A stretch of 64,000 nt of DNA. It comes from Actinoalloteichus caeruleus DSM 43889 (GTDB lineage: Bacteria; Actinomycetota; Actinomycetes; Mycobacteriales; Pseudonocardiaceae). Positions within the stretch are counted from its first letter, which is position 1, and every line of letters begins with the position of its first letter. The notes beneath the pieces are model-generated. The model was not told the DNA's origin. It ran no database searches and was given only the letters and a program-made list of their open reading frames with translations. The stretch covers positions 5,332,001 through 5,396,000 of the forward strand of contig NZ_AUBJ02000001.1 of assembly GCF_000429185.2 (NCBI RefSeq), read 5' to 3'. This document shows, piece by piece, positions 52,363 through 60,815 of this stretch. A program made the position numbers and the translations under genes.

Positions 52363-53550
52363 ATGCGCGTGCTGTTCGCAGGTCTTTCCTCGATCGGCCA
52401 CTTCTTCCCACTCCTTCCCCTCGCGACGGCGATCAGCCGGCACGGACACCACGTCGGCTATGCCATCGACGCCGGGCTGCACGGACGGGTGGCGGCGTTG
52501 GGGCTGGAACCGGTCGCGGCGGGGATGTCCATGCCGGCGGCGTTCGAGGAAGCCGCCCACCACGTGTTCGGGCGACCCGTCCGCATCGCGGACCTGCGCC
52601 CGGAGCAGATCCCGGGCTACCTGGCCGTCGTCTTCGGCTCGGTGCTCCCGCGCCGCTACGCGGATGACCTGGAGGTCGCACTGCGACGGTTCCGCCCCGA
52701 CCTCCTCGTCTACGACGCGGTCTGCCCTGGAGCTGGGATCGCGGCAGTGGCGGTGGGCGTTCCCGCGCTTGCCCACGGACTGGGTCACCGCACGCTCACC
52801 CAGCTCTCACCCGAGTACGTGAGCAGGGTTCGGGACTTCGCGGCCGAACGGAAGCTGCGTCTCGACCTGACCGACCCCAACCCCCTCGGACATCCCTACC
52901 TCGATATCTACCCGCCCTCGATGCAGGACCCCGACTTCGTGGCCGGCGCGAGACGAGTCGAACTCCGTCCCGTCCCCCACGTCGACGATGCCCACCCGCT
53001 GCCGCCCCTACCGGCCTCCACCGGTCACCGCCCCCGGGTCTACGTCACCTTCGGCACCGAGGCCGGGGCGGAGGGCGCCTCGGCCGCGATCCGCGAGACG
53101 GTGGCGGGTCTCGCGGTACTCGACGCGACGGTCCTCGTCGCGACCGGTCCGAAACTCCCCGTGGACGTGCTGGGGGCCCCACCGGACAACGTCATCGTCC
53201 GTCCTTGGGTGGCGCAGGCGGCCGTACTGCCCCACCTCGAACTCGTCGTGAGCCATGCCGGTTCGGGAACGATGCTCGGCGCGCTCGCCAAGGGCCTGCC
53301 CCAACTGCTCCTCCCGCGAGGAGTCGACCAGTTCGTCAACGCCGACGCCGTCCTCGCGGCCGGCGCCGGTGAACGGCTGCTGCCCGAGGAACTCACCGCC
53401 TCGGCGGTGGCGGCCTCGGCGCGACGCCTGCTCGCCGAACCGACGTTCCGCGCGTCGGCGCGACGGGTCGCGGACGAGATCGCCGCGATGCCCGGCCCGG
53501 ACGAGATCGCCGACCACTTGCCCGACATCCTCGCTCAGCTGACCGCGTGA
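52363..53550 (+). CDS. UGT/GT1-type glycosyltransferase
   Basis: Cytoplasmic GT-B fold glycosyltransferase of 395 residues, like those that attach sugars to macrolides, aromatic polyketides or other small molecules. The N-terminal acceptor domain starts MRVLFAGLSSIGHFFPLLPL. The C-terminal donor domain has VRPWVAQAAVLPHLELVVSH and AGSGTMLGALAKGLPQLLLP, the UDP/TDP-sugar signature with the conserved His-Ala-Gly-Ser-Gly. No auxiliary activator gene (DesVIII type) is adjacent. The ATG at 52363 follows GGGGGCC. The stop codon lies inside a ten-copy 8-bp repeat. It is the first gene of a region with FAD oxidase, sugar O-methyltransferase and exporter genes. Confidence 0.92.
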   Translation: MRVLFAGLSSIGHFFPLLPLATAISRHGHHVGYAIDAGLHGRVAALGLEPVAAGMSMPAAFEEAAHHVFGRPVRIADLRPEQIPGYLAVVFGSVLPRRYADDLEVALRRFRPDLLVYDAVCPGAGIAAVAVGVPALAHGLGHRTLTQLSPEYVSRVRDFAAERKLRLDLTDPNPLGHPYLDIYPPSMQDPDFVAGARRVELRPVPHVDDAHPLPPLPASTGHRPRVYVTFGTEAGAEGASAAIRETVAGLAVLDATVLVATGPKLPVDVLGAPPDNVIVRPWVAQAAVLPHLELVVSHAGSGTMLGALAKGLPQLLLPRGVDQFVNADAVLAAGAGERLLPEELTASAVAASARRLLAEPTFRASARRVADEIAAMPGPDEIADHLPDILAQLTA

Positions 53551-53619
53551 CCGCGTGACCGCGTGACCGCGTGACCGCGTGACCGCGTGACCGCGTGACC
53601 GCGTGACCGCGTGACCGCG
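53540..53619 (+). repeat. Octanucleotide tandem repeat TGACCGCG, 10 perfect copies
   Basis: Eighty nucleotides consist of exactly ten perfect head-to-tail copies. The glycosyltransferase stop TGA (53548-53550) is in the second unit. Because 8 is not a multiple of 3, the array supplies TGA stops in all three plus-strand frames. It ends 41 nt before the FAD oxidase start. Confidence 0.97.
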
Positions 53620-53660
53620 ATCGCAAGCCAACCGTCCACACCCGCGAAGGAGCGTCCACG

Positions 53661-55256
53661 ATGGACGAGGTGCCGTCGAACCGGCTGATCAACCCCAAGG
53701 TCCTCAGCGGCGACCCGGGCCCGCCCCGCATCACCCCCGAGGACGCCCGGTACGAGGACCTCGCGCTCCGAGTGAGGAACGAGCGGTTCGAACACCGTCC
53801 CCGCTACTTCCGCGTCCCCCGGACGACCGAGCAGGTCGTGACCGCCGTCACCGAGGCAGTGCGGGCGGGGGACCGGATCACGATCCGCAGCGGAGGCCAC
53901 TCGATGGAGAACTCCGTCGGCGAAGCCAGCGACGGCGTGATCATCGACCTGTCCGCCATGAACGGCGTCTACCACGATCCCGGGAGGAGGGCCTTCGTCG
54001 TGGAATCCGGTGCCACGCTGGGCGAGATCTACCGGGTCCTCTACCTGACCTGGGGGGTCACCATACCGGGAGGCTGGGGGCACTCGGTCTGCGTCGGCGG
54101 CCACATCCAGGGCGGGGGATACGGGGTGCTCTCCCGCAGCCTTGGCTCCGTCGTCGACTACCTGTTCGCCGTCGAGGTCGTCGTGGTCGACGCCGACGGC
54201 ACGGCACGCGCGGTCATCGCCACCCGGGACCCGGCCGACCCCCACCACGAGCTGTGGTGGGCGCACACGGGCGGCGGCGGTGGCAACTTCGGCGTCGTCA
54301 CCCGGTACTGGCTGCGAAGCGCCGTGACCCCGGGTGACGACCCGGCCCAACTCCTACCCCCACCGCCCGCCACCCTGCTCACCGGTGTGCGCCGCTGGAC
54401 CTGGGACGGGCTGACCCGCGACGCCTTCCACCAGCTGATGGACAACCACGGGCGGTGGCACCAGGCCAACAGCTCCCCCGGCTGCCGGTACGCCGCACTC
54501 GCCTCCCGACTCGTGGTCACCGGGCGGGGCGACCAGGAGGACGGCGAAGCCGTCGTGGTCGCCGCCATGATCGACGGGGGACTGCCCGACGCTCGCCGCA
54601 TGCTGGCGGACTACCTCGACGAGGTCGGCGACGGAGTGGGCGGTGAGCAGCACATCGGACAGGCGACACCGTGGCTCTACACGATGATGCCCCCTGTGCC
54701 CGATGGCGACGCCCACCGGGGAGCGGAGTACGACCGGTACAAGGGCAAGGCCGGGTATCTCCGGCGGGGCTTCACCCGCCAGCAGATCGACACCGTCTAC
54801 GACTACCTGACCAGCCCCCGGGCCGGAGTCGAACTCGCCAGGCTGTGGCTGCTCGCCTACGGCGGCCAGATCAACGCGGTCGACCCGGCCGCGACCGCGC
54901 TCGCCCAGCGCGACTCCGTCCTCAAGGCCGTGTACATCGCCATCTGGTCCGACGCGGCGGACGACGCCGAGAACCTCGACTGGATGCGGAGGTTCTACCG
55001 GGACGTCTACGTCGAAACCGGAGGTGTTCCCGTTCCCGGTGAGGTCCACGACGGTACGTACATCAACTACCCCGACACCGACCTGGCCGACCCGGCCTGG
55101 AACACCTCCGGCGTGCCCTGGCACTACCTGTACTACAAGGACAACTACGAGCGGTTGCGACGGGTGAAGCGCGACTGGGACCCACGCGACGTGTTCCGGC
55201 ACGCCCTGTCCGTCCGCCCGGCCGACCCGCCCGGCGAACCCGCACCCACCCCTTGA
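53661..55256 (+). CDS. Berberine-bridge-type FAD-linked oxidase (bicovalent FAD)
   Basis: Oxidoreductase of 531 residues in the BBE-like family of the PCMH FAD-binding superfamily. His80 (IRSGGHSMENS) and Cys144 (GWGHSVCVGGH) are placed about 64 residues apart like the two covalent FAD anchors of AknOx, GilR and TamL. These enzymes oxidise alcohols, including sugars attached to polyketides. The substrate-binding domain spans about 240-450 and the C-terminal BBE motif reads NYPDTDLADPAWN. GAAGGAG lies before the ATG at 53661. It follows the glycosyltransferase gene, and oxidation of the attached sugar or its aglycone is a reasonable inference. No Tat signal is present. Confidence 0.92.
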   Translation: MDEVPSNRLINPKVLSGDPGPPRITPEDARYEDLALRVRNERFEHRPRYFRVPRTTEQVVTAVTEAVRAGDRITIRSGGHSMENSVGEASDGVIIDLSAMNGVYHDPGRRAFVVESGATLGEIYRVLYLTWGVTIPGGWGHSVCVGGHIQGGGYGVLSRSLGSVVDYLFAVEVVVVDADGTARAVIATRDPADPHHELWWAHTGGGGGNFGVVTRYWLRSAVTPGDDPAQLLPPPPATLLTGVRRWTWDGLTRDAFHQLMDNHGRWHQANSSPGCRYAALASRLVVTGRGDQEDGEAVVVAAMIDGGLPDARRMLADYLDEVGDGVGGEQHIGQATPWLYTMMPPVPDGDAHRGAEYDRYKGKAGYLRRGFTRQQIDTVYDYLTSPRAGVELARLWLLAYGGQINAVDPAATALAQRDSVLKAVYIAIWSDAADDAENLDWMRRFYRDVYVETGGVPVPGEVHDGTYINYPDTDLADPAWNTSGVPWHYLYYKDNYERLRRVKRDWDPRDVFRHALSVRPADPPGEPAPTP

Positions 55257-55269
55257 ACCACCCGGGGGG

Positions 55270-57003
55270 TCAACTCGTGATCCGCCAGCTCCTCGCGTGC
55301 TCGTACTGGTCGTACAGGCGGGAGAAGATCCCGCCCGTGTTCCGCAGATCCGCCGGTGTCCCGACCTCCGCGATGCGCCCCCTGTCGAGGGCCACCACCT
55401 GATCGGCCGTGGCCAGCGTCCCGGGGCGGTGGGCGATCACGATGACCGTCCGTTCGGGGTCCACCGACAGGTTCGCGATGGCCTGGCTGACGGCACTCTC
55501 GTTCTCGGGGTCGAGCGCCGAGGCCGCCTCGTCGATGAGCACCACCCGGGCCCGCTTGAGGAAGGCCCTGGCGATGGAGACCCGCTGACGTTCGCCACCC
55601 GAGAGCTGGGTGCCGCCCTCCCCCACGCGGGTCCGCCACCCCGCCGGCAACCGTTCGATGACCTCGTCGAGGCGGGCGTTGCGAGCAGCCTCCTCCAACT
55701 CCGCCCGGCTCGCCTCCGGCCGGGCCAGCCGGAGGTTCTCCTCGATCGTCGTGTCGAACAGGTAGACGTCCTGGAAGACGATCGCGACGTCGTTCAGCAG
55801 GACCGGGTGGTCCAGCTCCCGGACGTCCACGCCGCCCACCAGCACGCTGCCGGAATCCACGTCGAAGAACCGCGCCACGAGCCGGGTGATCGTCGTCTTC
55901 CCCGACCCGGAAGGCCCCACCAGCGCCGTGGTGGTGCCCGGCCGGCACCGGAAGGAGACATCGGTCAGGGCGGGTGTGTCCCCGTAGGAGAAGGTCACCC
56001 GGGAGAACTCGATGTCGGCGCTCCGGAGAGAGCGCACCGGGTTCGGGTGGTGGGGGAGGGCGGGGATGCGCAGCACCTTCTCGACCCGCTCGGCGAGGTA
56101 GTCCATCGCTCCGATCCCGGACGCGTGGTCGATCATCGCCCCGAGCGGTTCCAGGAAGCGGATGGCCAGGATCAGCAGTGCGAGGGAGTCCGCCACGGAC
56201 AGCGTGCCGGACAACAGGAACTGGACCCCGAGAACCAGCACCACCACGTAGCCGATCATCACGACCCCGCTGTAGGAGAGGTCGGGGAACAACATCCGGT
56301 CCAGGCCACGCCGGTACTGCGAGCGGTGGTCGTCCAGCGCCTCCCGCATCCGCGCGCTGCCCGTGGAGCTGGTGCCCGCCGCCCGGAGCACCGGCTGCGC
56401 CTGGCCGAACTCGATGGCGCGTCCGGCCACCTCGTTCGCCGCGATCTCCATGTCGACCGACACCCGGGCAACGGTCCGACGGGAGACCCGCATCACGGCC
56501 AGGGCGAGCGGGAGGGTGGCCAGCAGCACCAGCGCCAGGCGCCAGTCCACGGCGAAGGTCACCCCGATGACGGTGACGGGCACCAGGACGCAGGTGATCG
56601 CCGGTGCGGCGACGGTCACCGTCAGCTGGGACAGGACGCCCGTCACGTTCGTGACCGTGCGGACGAAGGTCGCCTTCCTGTCCGAGGTGAACCATCCCAG
56701 GGGAAGGGTGGTGACGTGGCGCATCAGGTGGTGCCGGAGCTGTTCGGCCAGCTTCATGCTCGCCGTGAACCCCAGAGGCGTGGCCACCACGCTCAGCACC
56801 GCGTACAGGGCCAGTCCGAGTCCGCCAACGACGAGCCACGGGGCGGCGGCCGCGAAATCTGGCTCCGGGCGCAACACCGCGCGCAGGATCGGGATCAGCA
56901 ACCCGAGCAACAGCCCCTGCAGCACGGCGAGGACCGCCGTCATCAGCCACACACGGACCATCAGGCCGGGATGGGGCCACAAGCGGTAGAGCCTGCGAAT
57001 CAC
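55270..57003 (-). CDS. ABC exporter half-transporter, second of pair (IrtB/YbtQ-like)
   Basis: Type-I ABC exporter half-molecule of 577 residues: six membrane helices in residues 1-310, then an ATPase domain with Walker A GPSGSGKTT, signature LSGGERQRVSIARAFL, Walker B VVLIDEAASALD, and the H-loop. Both ATP sites look catalytically competent. The GTG at 57003 overlaps the upstream partner's stop (GTGA), so the two halves form a heterodimer. The pairing, lengths and an iron box upstream resemble the mycobacterial IrtAB and Yersinia YbtPQ siderophore importers, but no siderophore-interacting domain is fused. It converges with the FAD oxidase gene. Confidence 0.92.
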   Translation of the reverse strand: MIRRLYRLWPHPGLMVRVWLMTAVLAVLQGLLLGLLIPILRAVLRPEPDFAAAAPWLVVGGLGLALYAVLSVVATPLGFTASMKLAEQLRHHLMRHVTTLPLGWFTSDRKATFVRTVTNVTGVLSQLTVTVAAPAITCVLVPVTVIGVTFAVDWRLALVLLATLPLALAVMRVSRRTVARVSVDMEIAANEVAGRAIEFGQAQPVLRAAGTSSTGSARMREALDDHRSQYRRGLDRMLFPDLSYSGVVMIGYVVVLVLGVQFLLSGTLSVADSLALLILAIRFLEPLGAMIDHASGIGAMDYLAERVEKVLRIPALPHHPNPVRSLRSADIEFSRVTFSYGDTPALTDVSFRCRPGTTTALVGPSGSGKTTITRLVARFFDVDSGSVLVGGVDVRELDHPVLLNDVAIVFQDVYLFDTTIEENLRLARPEASRAELEEAARNARLDEVIERLPAGWRTRVGEGGTQLSGGERQRVSIARAFLKRARVVLIDEAASALDPENESAVSQAIANLSVDPERTVIVIAHRPGTLATADQVVALDRGRIAEVGTPADLRNTGGIFSRLYDQYEHARSWRITS

Positions 57004-58835
57004 CTGCTGTCTCCGTTCTGCTGGGCACGCCACATCCGGGCGTACAGGCCTCGTCGTCCGAGGAGTTCCGCATGGGTGCCGTTCTCGACGACGCGGCCCG
57101 CCTCCAGCACGAGGATCTGGTCGGCGTGCTGGATCGTGTGCAGCCGGTGGGCGATCACGACCACCGTCTTCCCCGCGACGAGCCGGGCGAGCGCGTCCTG
57201 CACCGCGGCCTCGCTGTCCGGGTCGAGCGAGGCCGTCGCCTCGTCGAGCACCACGATCGGTGCCCGCGAGAGGATCGCCCGCGCGATGGTCAACCGTTGA
57301 CGCTCGCCACCGGACAGACCGCCCGTCCCCGACTCCAGCACCGTGTCGTACCCCAGCGGGAGCCGCTTGATGACCTCGTCGATCTGTGCTGCTTCCGCGG
57401 CCTCCCTGACCTCCTCGTCGGTGGCACCGGGGCGCCCCACCCTGATGTTCTCGGTGACCGTGTCCCGCAGCAGGGTGACGTCCTGGAACACCAGGGACAT
57501 CGACGCCAGCAGGGTCGTGGAGGAGATATCCCGCAGGTCCACGCCCCCGATCCTGATGGCGCCGGCCGTGACGTCGTAGAACCGGGGAAGGAGGCTCGCG
57601 ATGGTGCTCTTCCCCGCGCCGGACGGCCCCACGATGGCGGTGACCGTGCCGGGCTCGCAAACCGTGTCGATCTCCGCCACGGCGTTGGTGACTCCGTCAT
57701 AGGAGAAGGACACCCGGTCGAACTCGATGCGGTACCCCTCGGGTTGGCGGGGGTGGTCGGGTTCGGGCAGCGGTGGGTGCCTGAGCAGGCTGTCGATGTG
57801 GCCGGCGGCCATCCGTGCCATCCGGAGACCCTGGGCACCGTGGATCATCGGGCTGAAGGAGGTGGGCAGGCCCACTCCCACCACGAGGAAGGGGAGGAGG
57901 TCCGCCACGGGGAGCCAGCCGGCGGCCACGAAGGCCAGCCCGCCGGCCATCACCACCCCGAAGACCGCCATCTCGGATCCGAGCACCCGGTTCACCGCGG
58001 AACTCCTGCGGTGGCCCGCCATCCAGGCCCGGTAGGCCGCGGTGTGTTCGGCCATCGCGTCGGCGAACCGGCCCAGGACCCGTCCCTCCGTGCCGCCGAA
58101 GGTCTTGACCACGCCGATGCCGTCGACGTACTCCACGCTCGCCGCGCTGATCTGGCCCTCCGCCGCGATGAGACGGGACATGTGCTCGGGCAGCGAACGC
58201 ATCGACATCCGGTAGGTGATCAGCGTCAGCACGGGCACGGCCAGGGTGACCAGGGCCATCCGCCAGTCCACCAGGAAGAGGTAGGTCGTTCCGACGACCA
58301 CCGCCACCGCCGCGCCGAGCAGGCCGCCCAGCGCGTGGGCGAAGAGCTCGTGCATCTCCTCGAGGTCGTCGGTCATCGCCTTCTTGACCCGCCCCGACCC
58401 CGCCGCGCGGAACCAACCCAGCGGGACGGTGCCGAGTCGCCCGACGATCCGCACCCGGAGGCTGTGCAGCATCTGGGCGTCGGCCTTGTGCCCGACGTGG
58501 GTGGACAGGCCGAGCAGCAGGAGCCGGAGGAGCGCGCCGCAGGCGCCGGCGATGGCCCAGGCCCACACCGTGCTCGCCACCGGACCACCGGTGTTCCCCA
58601 GTACGGTTCGCGCGATCTCCGCGACGGCCACGAACGGCAGGAAGCCCGCGGCGGCCGCCACGGCGGAGAACACCGCGCAGGTGATGAGGTGGCGTCGCAC
58701 CGGGCGGAGCATCCGGGCCGTGTCGCGGATCGGAAGCAGACGGGGCTCGTTCGGTTCGGCCCTCGGCTGCTGCTCATCAGATGCCGGGGCGCCGGCGGGC
58801 TCGAATTGCTCCGCCGTCGTCTCCGTGCTTTTCAT
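57000..58835 (-). CDS. ABC exporter half-transporter, first of pair (IrtA/YbtP-like)
   Basis: Half-transporter of 611 residues. An acidic, Pro-rich cytoplasmic N-terminus of about 45 residues precedes six membrane helices (about 50-330), then an ATPase domain with Walker A GPSGAGKST, LSGGERQRLTIARAIL and VVLDEATASLD. The ATG at 58835 has GAGGG 7 nt upstream. It is the promoter-proximal gene of the pair, and an iron-box-like sequence lies 170 nt upstream. Likely role: transport of a siderophore or a siderophore-like metabolite, induced when iron is scarce. Direction (import as in IrtAB, or export) cannot be told from sequence. Confidence 0.92.
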   Translation of the reverse strand: MKSTETTAEQFEPAGAPASDEQQPRAEPNEPRLLPIRDTARMLRPVRRHLITCAVFSAVAAAAGFLPFVAVAEIARTVLGNTGGPVASTVWAWAIAGACGALLRLLLLGLSTHVGHKADAQMLHSLRVRIVGRLGTVPLGWFRAAGSGRVKKAMTDDLEEMHELFAHALGGLLGAAVAVVVGTTYLFLVDWRMALVTLAVPVLTLITYRMSMRSLPEHMSRLIAAEGQISAASVEYVDGIGVVKTFGGTEGRVLGRFADAMAEHTAAYRAWMAGHRRSSAVNRVLGSEMAVFGVVMAGGLAFVAAGWLPVADLLPFLVVGVGLPTSFSPMIHGAQGLRMARMAAGHIDSLLRHPPLPEPDHPRQPEGYRIEFDRVSFSYDGVTNAVAEIDTVCEPGTVTAIVGPSGAGKSTIASLLPRFYDVTAGAIRIGGVDLRDISSTTLLASMSLVFQDVTLLRDTVTENIRVGRPGATDEEVREAAEAAQIDEVIKRLPLGYDTVLESGTGGLSGGERQRLTIARAILSRAPIVVLDEATASLDPDSEAAVQDALARLVAGKTVVVIAHRLHTIQHADQILVLEAGRVVENGTHAELLGRRGLYARMWRAQQNGDSR

Positions 58836-58983
58836 GAGGATCCCTCGCTCCGCTCGTCCTTCACCTTCCCGTCCCGCGGCTCTCGACATCCTCCGTTGGT
58901 GGCGAGTGACGCGGGCGGCACCCGGGTCGGCCAACAGTCGCGGAGGGCACGGATCAGCGACTCCATGTCCTGCGACGAACGAA

Positions 58984-58996
58984 TGACCGACGGTCA
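58984..58996. promoter_or_regulatory. 13-bp palindrome near the iron box
   Basis: TGACCGACGGTCA has perfect 6-bp arms around A. It lies between the iron-box-like site and the ABC transporter start, about 150 nt upstream of the ATG. It looks like a dimeric repressor site of unknown ownership. Confidence 0.4.
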
Positions 58997-59004
58997 GTCA
59001 CCAG

Positions 59005-59023
59005 TGAGGTTAGTCTAAGCTAA
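59005..59023. promoter_or_regulatory. IdeR/DmdR-type iron box
   Basis: TGAGGTTAGTCTAAGCTAA matches the 19-bp actinobacterial iron box TTAGGTTAGGCTCACCTAA at 15 positions, 16 if the symmetrical AA variant is used. It lies 170 nt upstream of the ABC transporter pair on the minus strand. Repression by an iron-loaded DtxR-family regulator is the known role of such sites. It is also in one of the few AT-rich patches of the window. Confidence 0.7.
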
Positions 59024-59128
59024 GACCACGCGACCACGGGGTCCCGTGACACCGGTGCCGACGCGTCGGCCGCGTGGGCTCGCCGGGCGAGCCCGGCGAG
59101 CGGTGGCGGGGCCTGTGCTGGGCGTGCG

Positions 59129-60289
59129 TCAGACCGGCTCGCGGGGAATCCACGGCGGCGGCGCGTCCTTGGTGTTGAGCCCCTTGTCGACGAAGGCGAT
59201 GTTGCGGTAGCAGTGCACGCCCGAGACATACCGTTCGGTCATCGACGGCGTGTGTTCGTCCAGCGAGCGGTACTCGAGCAGGTTCAGCCCGTCGAGAAGC
59301 GCCTTGACCCGCTCCACCGAGGTGCCGGTCACCCCGCTGCCGGGCGGGCCGCCACCGAAACCCTCCCAGTACGAGGTGTGCATGTCCTCGATGACGTAGA
59401 TCCCACCCTCCCTGACGTGGGGGAAGAGGGCGTCGAAGGAGGTCGACACGTGCTCGTTGACGTGGCTGCCGTCGTCGATCACGACATCGAAGGGCCCCAG
59501 TTCCTCGGCGAGCCGCCCCAGGAACTCAGGGTCGTTCTGGTCGCCCCGGATGGTGCGCATCCTCGGACCGCGGATGGTCGACTTGTCGTGGATGTCGAGT
59601 CCGTAGACGAGGCCCCTGCGGAAGTAGCGTTGCCACATCCGCAGGGATGCCCCACCCGCCGTGGGGTCGTCGTACCCGCCGACGCCGATCTCAAGGAGGC
59701 GCACCGGCTCGTCCGCCAACCGCCGGAAGTGCTCGGCGTAGTGCTGGGTGAACCAGTGGAGGAAACCCCACTTGTCGGAGCCGAACCGCACCGCGAGGTC
59801 GTCCAGGCTCACAGGAGCCGACAGGCAGCCGGAGAGCACGGCCTGGATCGCCTCGGCATAGGGCCGCTGCGCCTGGAACATCAGGTAGCTGTCCTCGCGC
59901 GGGTCCCGCCCAGGAGGGGTGAGCAGGGATTCGACCTGCCTGGTGGTCCCGGATGGCCTGGTGGCGGGGCCGTACAGCGCGGTGACGAGGTCGGCGATCT
60001 CGAAGCGGACCAGCGCACCGGGGTCCCCGGCTCGCCCGGCGGTCACCTCCAGCTCTCCCCCGTCGAAGGAGAAGGTGTGTTCCGACCTGCCCTCGCCCCG
60101 TCGTAGTTCGAGCACCAGCGTCGCGGTCACCCCGCTCGGCGGTGCGCACCGGCTGACGATCTCGTCGATGACCAGCGGTACCACCGTCTCCAACGTCAGT
60201 TCGTCGACCAGCGCGCCGATCTCGTCGGGGGGTCCCGCCGCGGCGCGCAGCAGGGCTTCGACCGTGTTGCCCGGGGCTTTCCTCTGCAT
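59129..60289 (-). CDS. MycE-like Mg-dependent sugar O-methyltransferase
   Basis: SAM-dependent methyltransferase of 386 residues with the two-domain layout of MycE (mycinamicin VI 2''-O-methyltransferase). The N-terminal auxiliary domain covers about 1-155 and the catalytic Rossmann domain about 160-386. The SAM motif is LLEIGVGGY (198-206). Metal-site residues line up with MycE: Asp272/Asp273 and His276 in DDGSH, and Glu301/Asp302 in VIEDMH. MycE methylates a 6-deoxyhexose already attached to a macrolide. GGAG lies 6 nt before the ATG at 60289. With the glycosyltransferase and FAD oxidase nearby, methylation of a natural-product sugar is the leading hypothesis. Confidence 0.9.
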   Translation of the reverse strand: MQRKAPGNTVEALLRAAAGPPDEIGALVDELTLETVVPLVIDEIVSRCAPPSGVTATLVLELRRGEGRSEHTFSFDGGELEVTAGRAGDPGALVRFEIADLVTALYGPATRPSGTTRQVESLLTPPGRDPREDSYLMFQAQRPYAEAIQAVLSGCLSAPVSLDDLAVRFGSDKWGFLHWFTQHYAEHFRRLADEPVRLLEIGVGGYDDPTAGGASLRMWQRYFRRGLVYGLDIHDKSTIRGPRMRTIRGDQNDPEFLGRLAEELGPFDVVIDDGSHVNEHVSTSFDALFPHVREGGIYVIEDMHTSYWEGFGGGPPGSGVTGTSVERVKALLDGLNLLEYRSLDEHTPSMTERYVSGVHCYRNIAFVDKGLNTKDAPPPWIPREPV

Positions 60290-60815
60290 CGGTACTCCAG
60301 GGATCGTCGTGGCTGGGGGCGGCCGACGTCCGCCCTCGGCAGCCGACCGCCTGGTTACAGGCTGATGGTCGCCACGGCCGAAGTCCCTGCGGTGGGACCG
60401 AAGACTATGCCGAAGGTGCCGCTCCGAGGCGGTGGCGCGAACCAGGGCGGTCCCCCGCGGTCCCCTCCCGCTGCCGTGGTCCACCCGCGCCCACCGGTCC
60501 ACGGCCGTGTCGTGGTACCGCTCCGCCCAACTGGGTGGCCGACGCCGGTCCCCGTCCTGATCTCGCCTGGGTCCGGGGCGGTCGGTCACGGAAGGAGGCA
60601 ACCATTAGCCCCGATCGTGTGATGGTCCGGGTGATCCACGATGAGTAATCTGATGACGACCACGACTCGTGTGGTCCAGAACGTGGTGAGGATTCGGTGG
60701 ATCGCGTCCCGATCTGGGAAATCGAGCTGCCACGGTCGTTGGACTCGAATTGCCAGCCGATCCGATTGACCCCATTGTTCGCGGAAACAGCTGACCGACG
60801 GGCGACGGGGGCGGA
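60290..60815. other. Intergenic region before prenyl synthase operon
   Basis: This 526-nt divergent region contains the 17-bp palindrome-like ACCACGACTCGTGTGGT at 60659-60675. A comparatively AT-rich stretch (60600-60800) is probably the promoter region. A small frame at 60697-60894 overlaps the next gene and is not called. Confidence 0.5.
60659..60675. promoter_or_regulatory. Palindrome upstream of prenyl synthase operon
   Basis: ACCAC and GTGGT arms enclose a second palindrome CACGACTCGTG (60661-60671). The site is about 140 nt upstream of the prenyl synthase start. An operator role is inferred from symmetry and position. Confidence 0.35.

Noticed and set aside
53540-53619. Short tandem repeat considered as CRISPR or attachment-site array
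   Set aside because: The units are 8 bp and contiguous with no spacers, and there are no cas or integrase genes nearby.
53535-54350. Minus-strand frames reading through the octamer array (repeating RGHAVTRS-like peptide)
   Set aside because: Artefact of translating a perfect 8-bp repeat, whose reverse strand lacks stops. The plus-strand FAD oxidase gene explains the rest.
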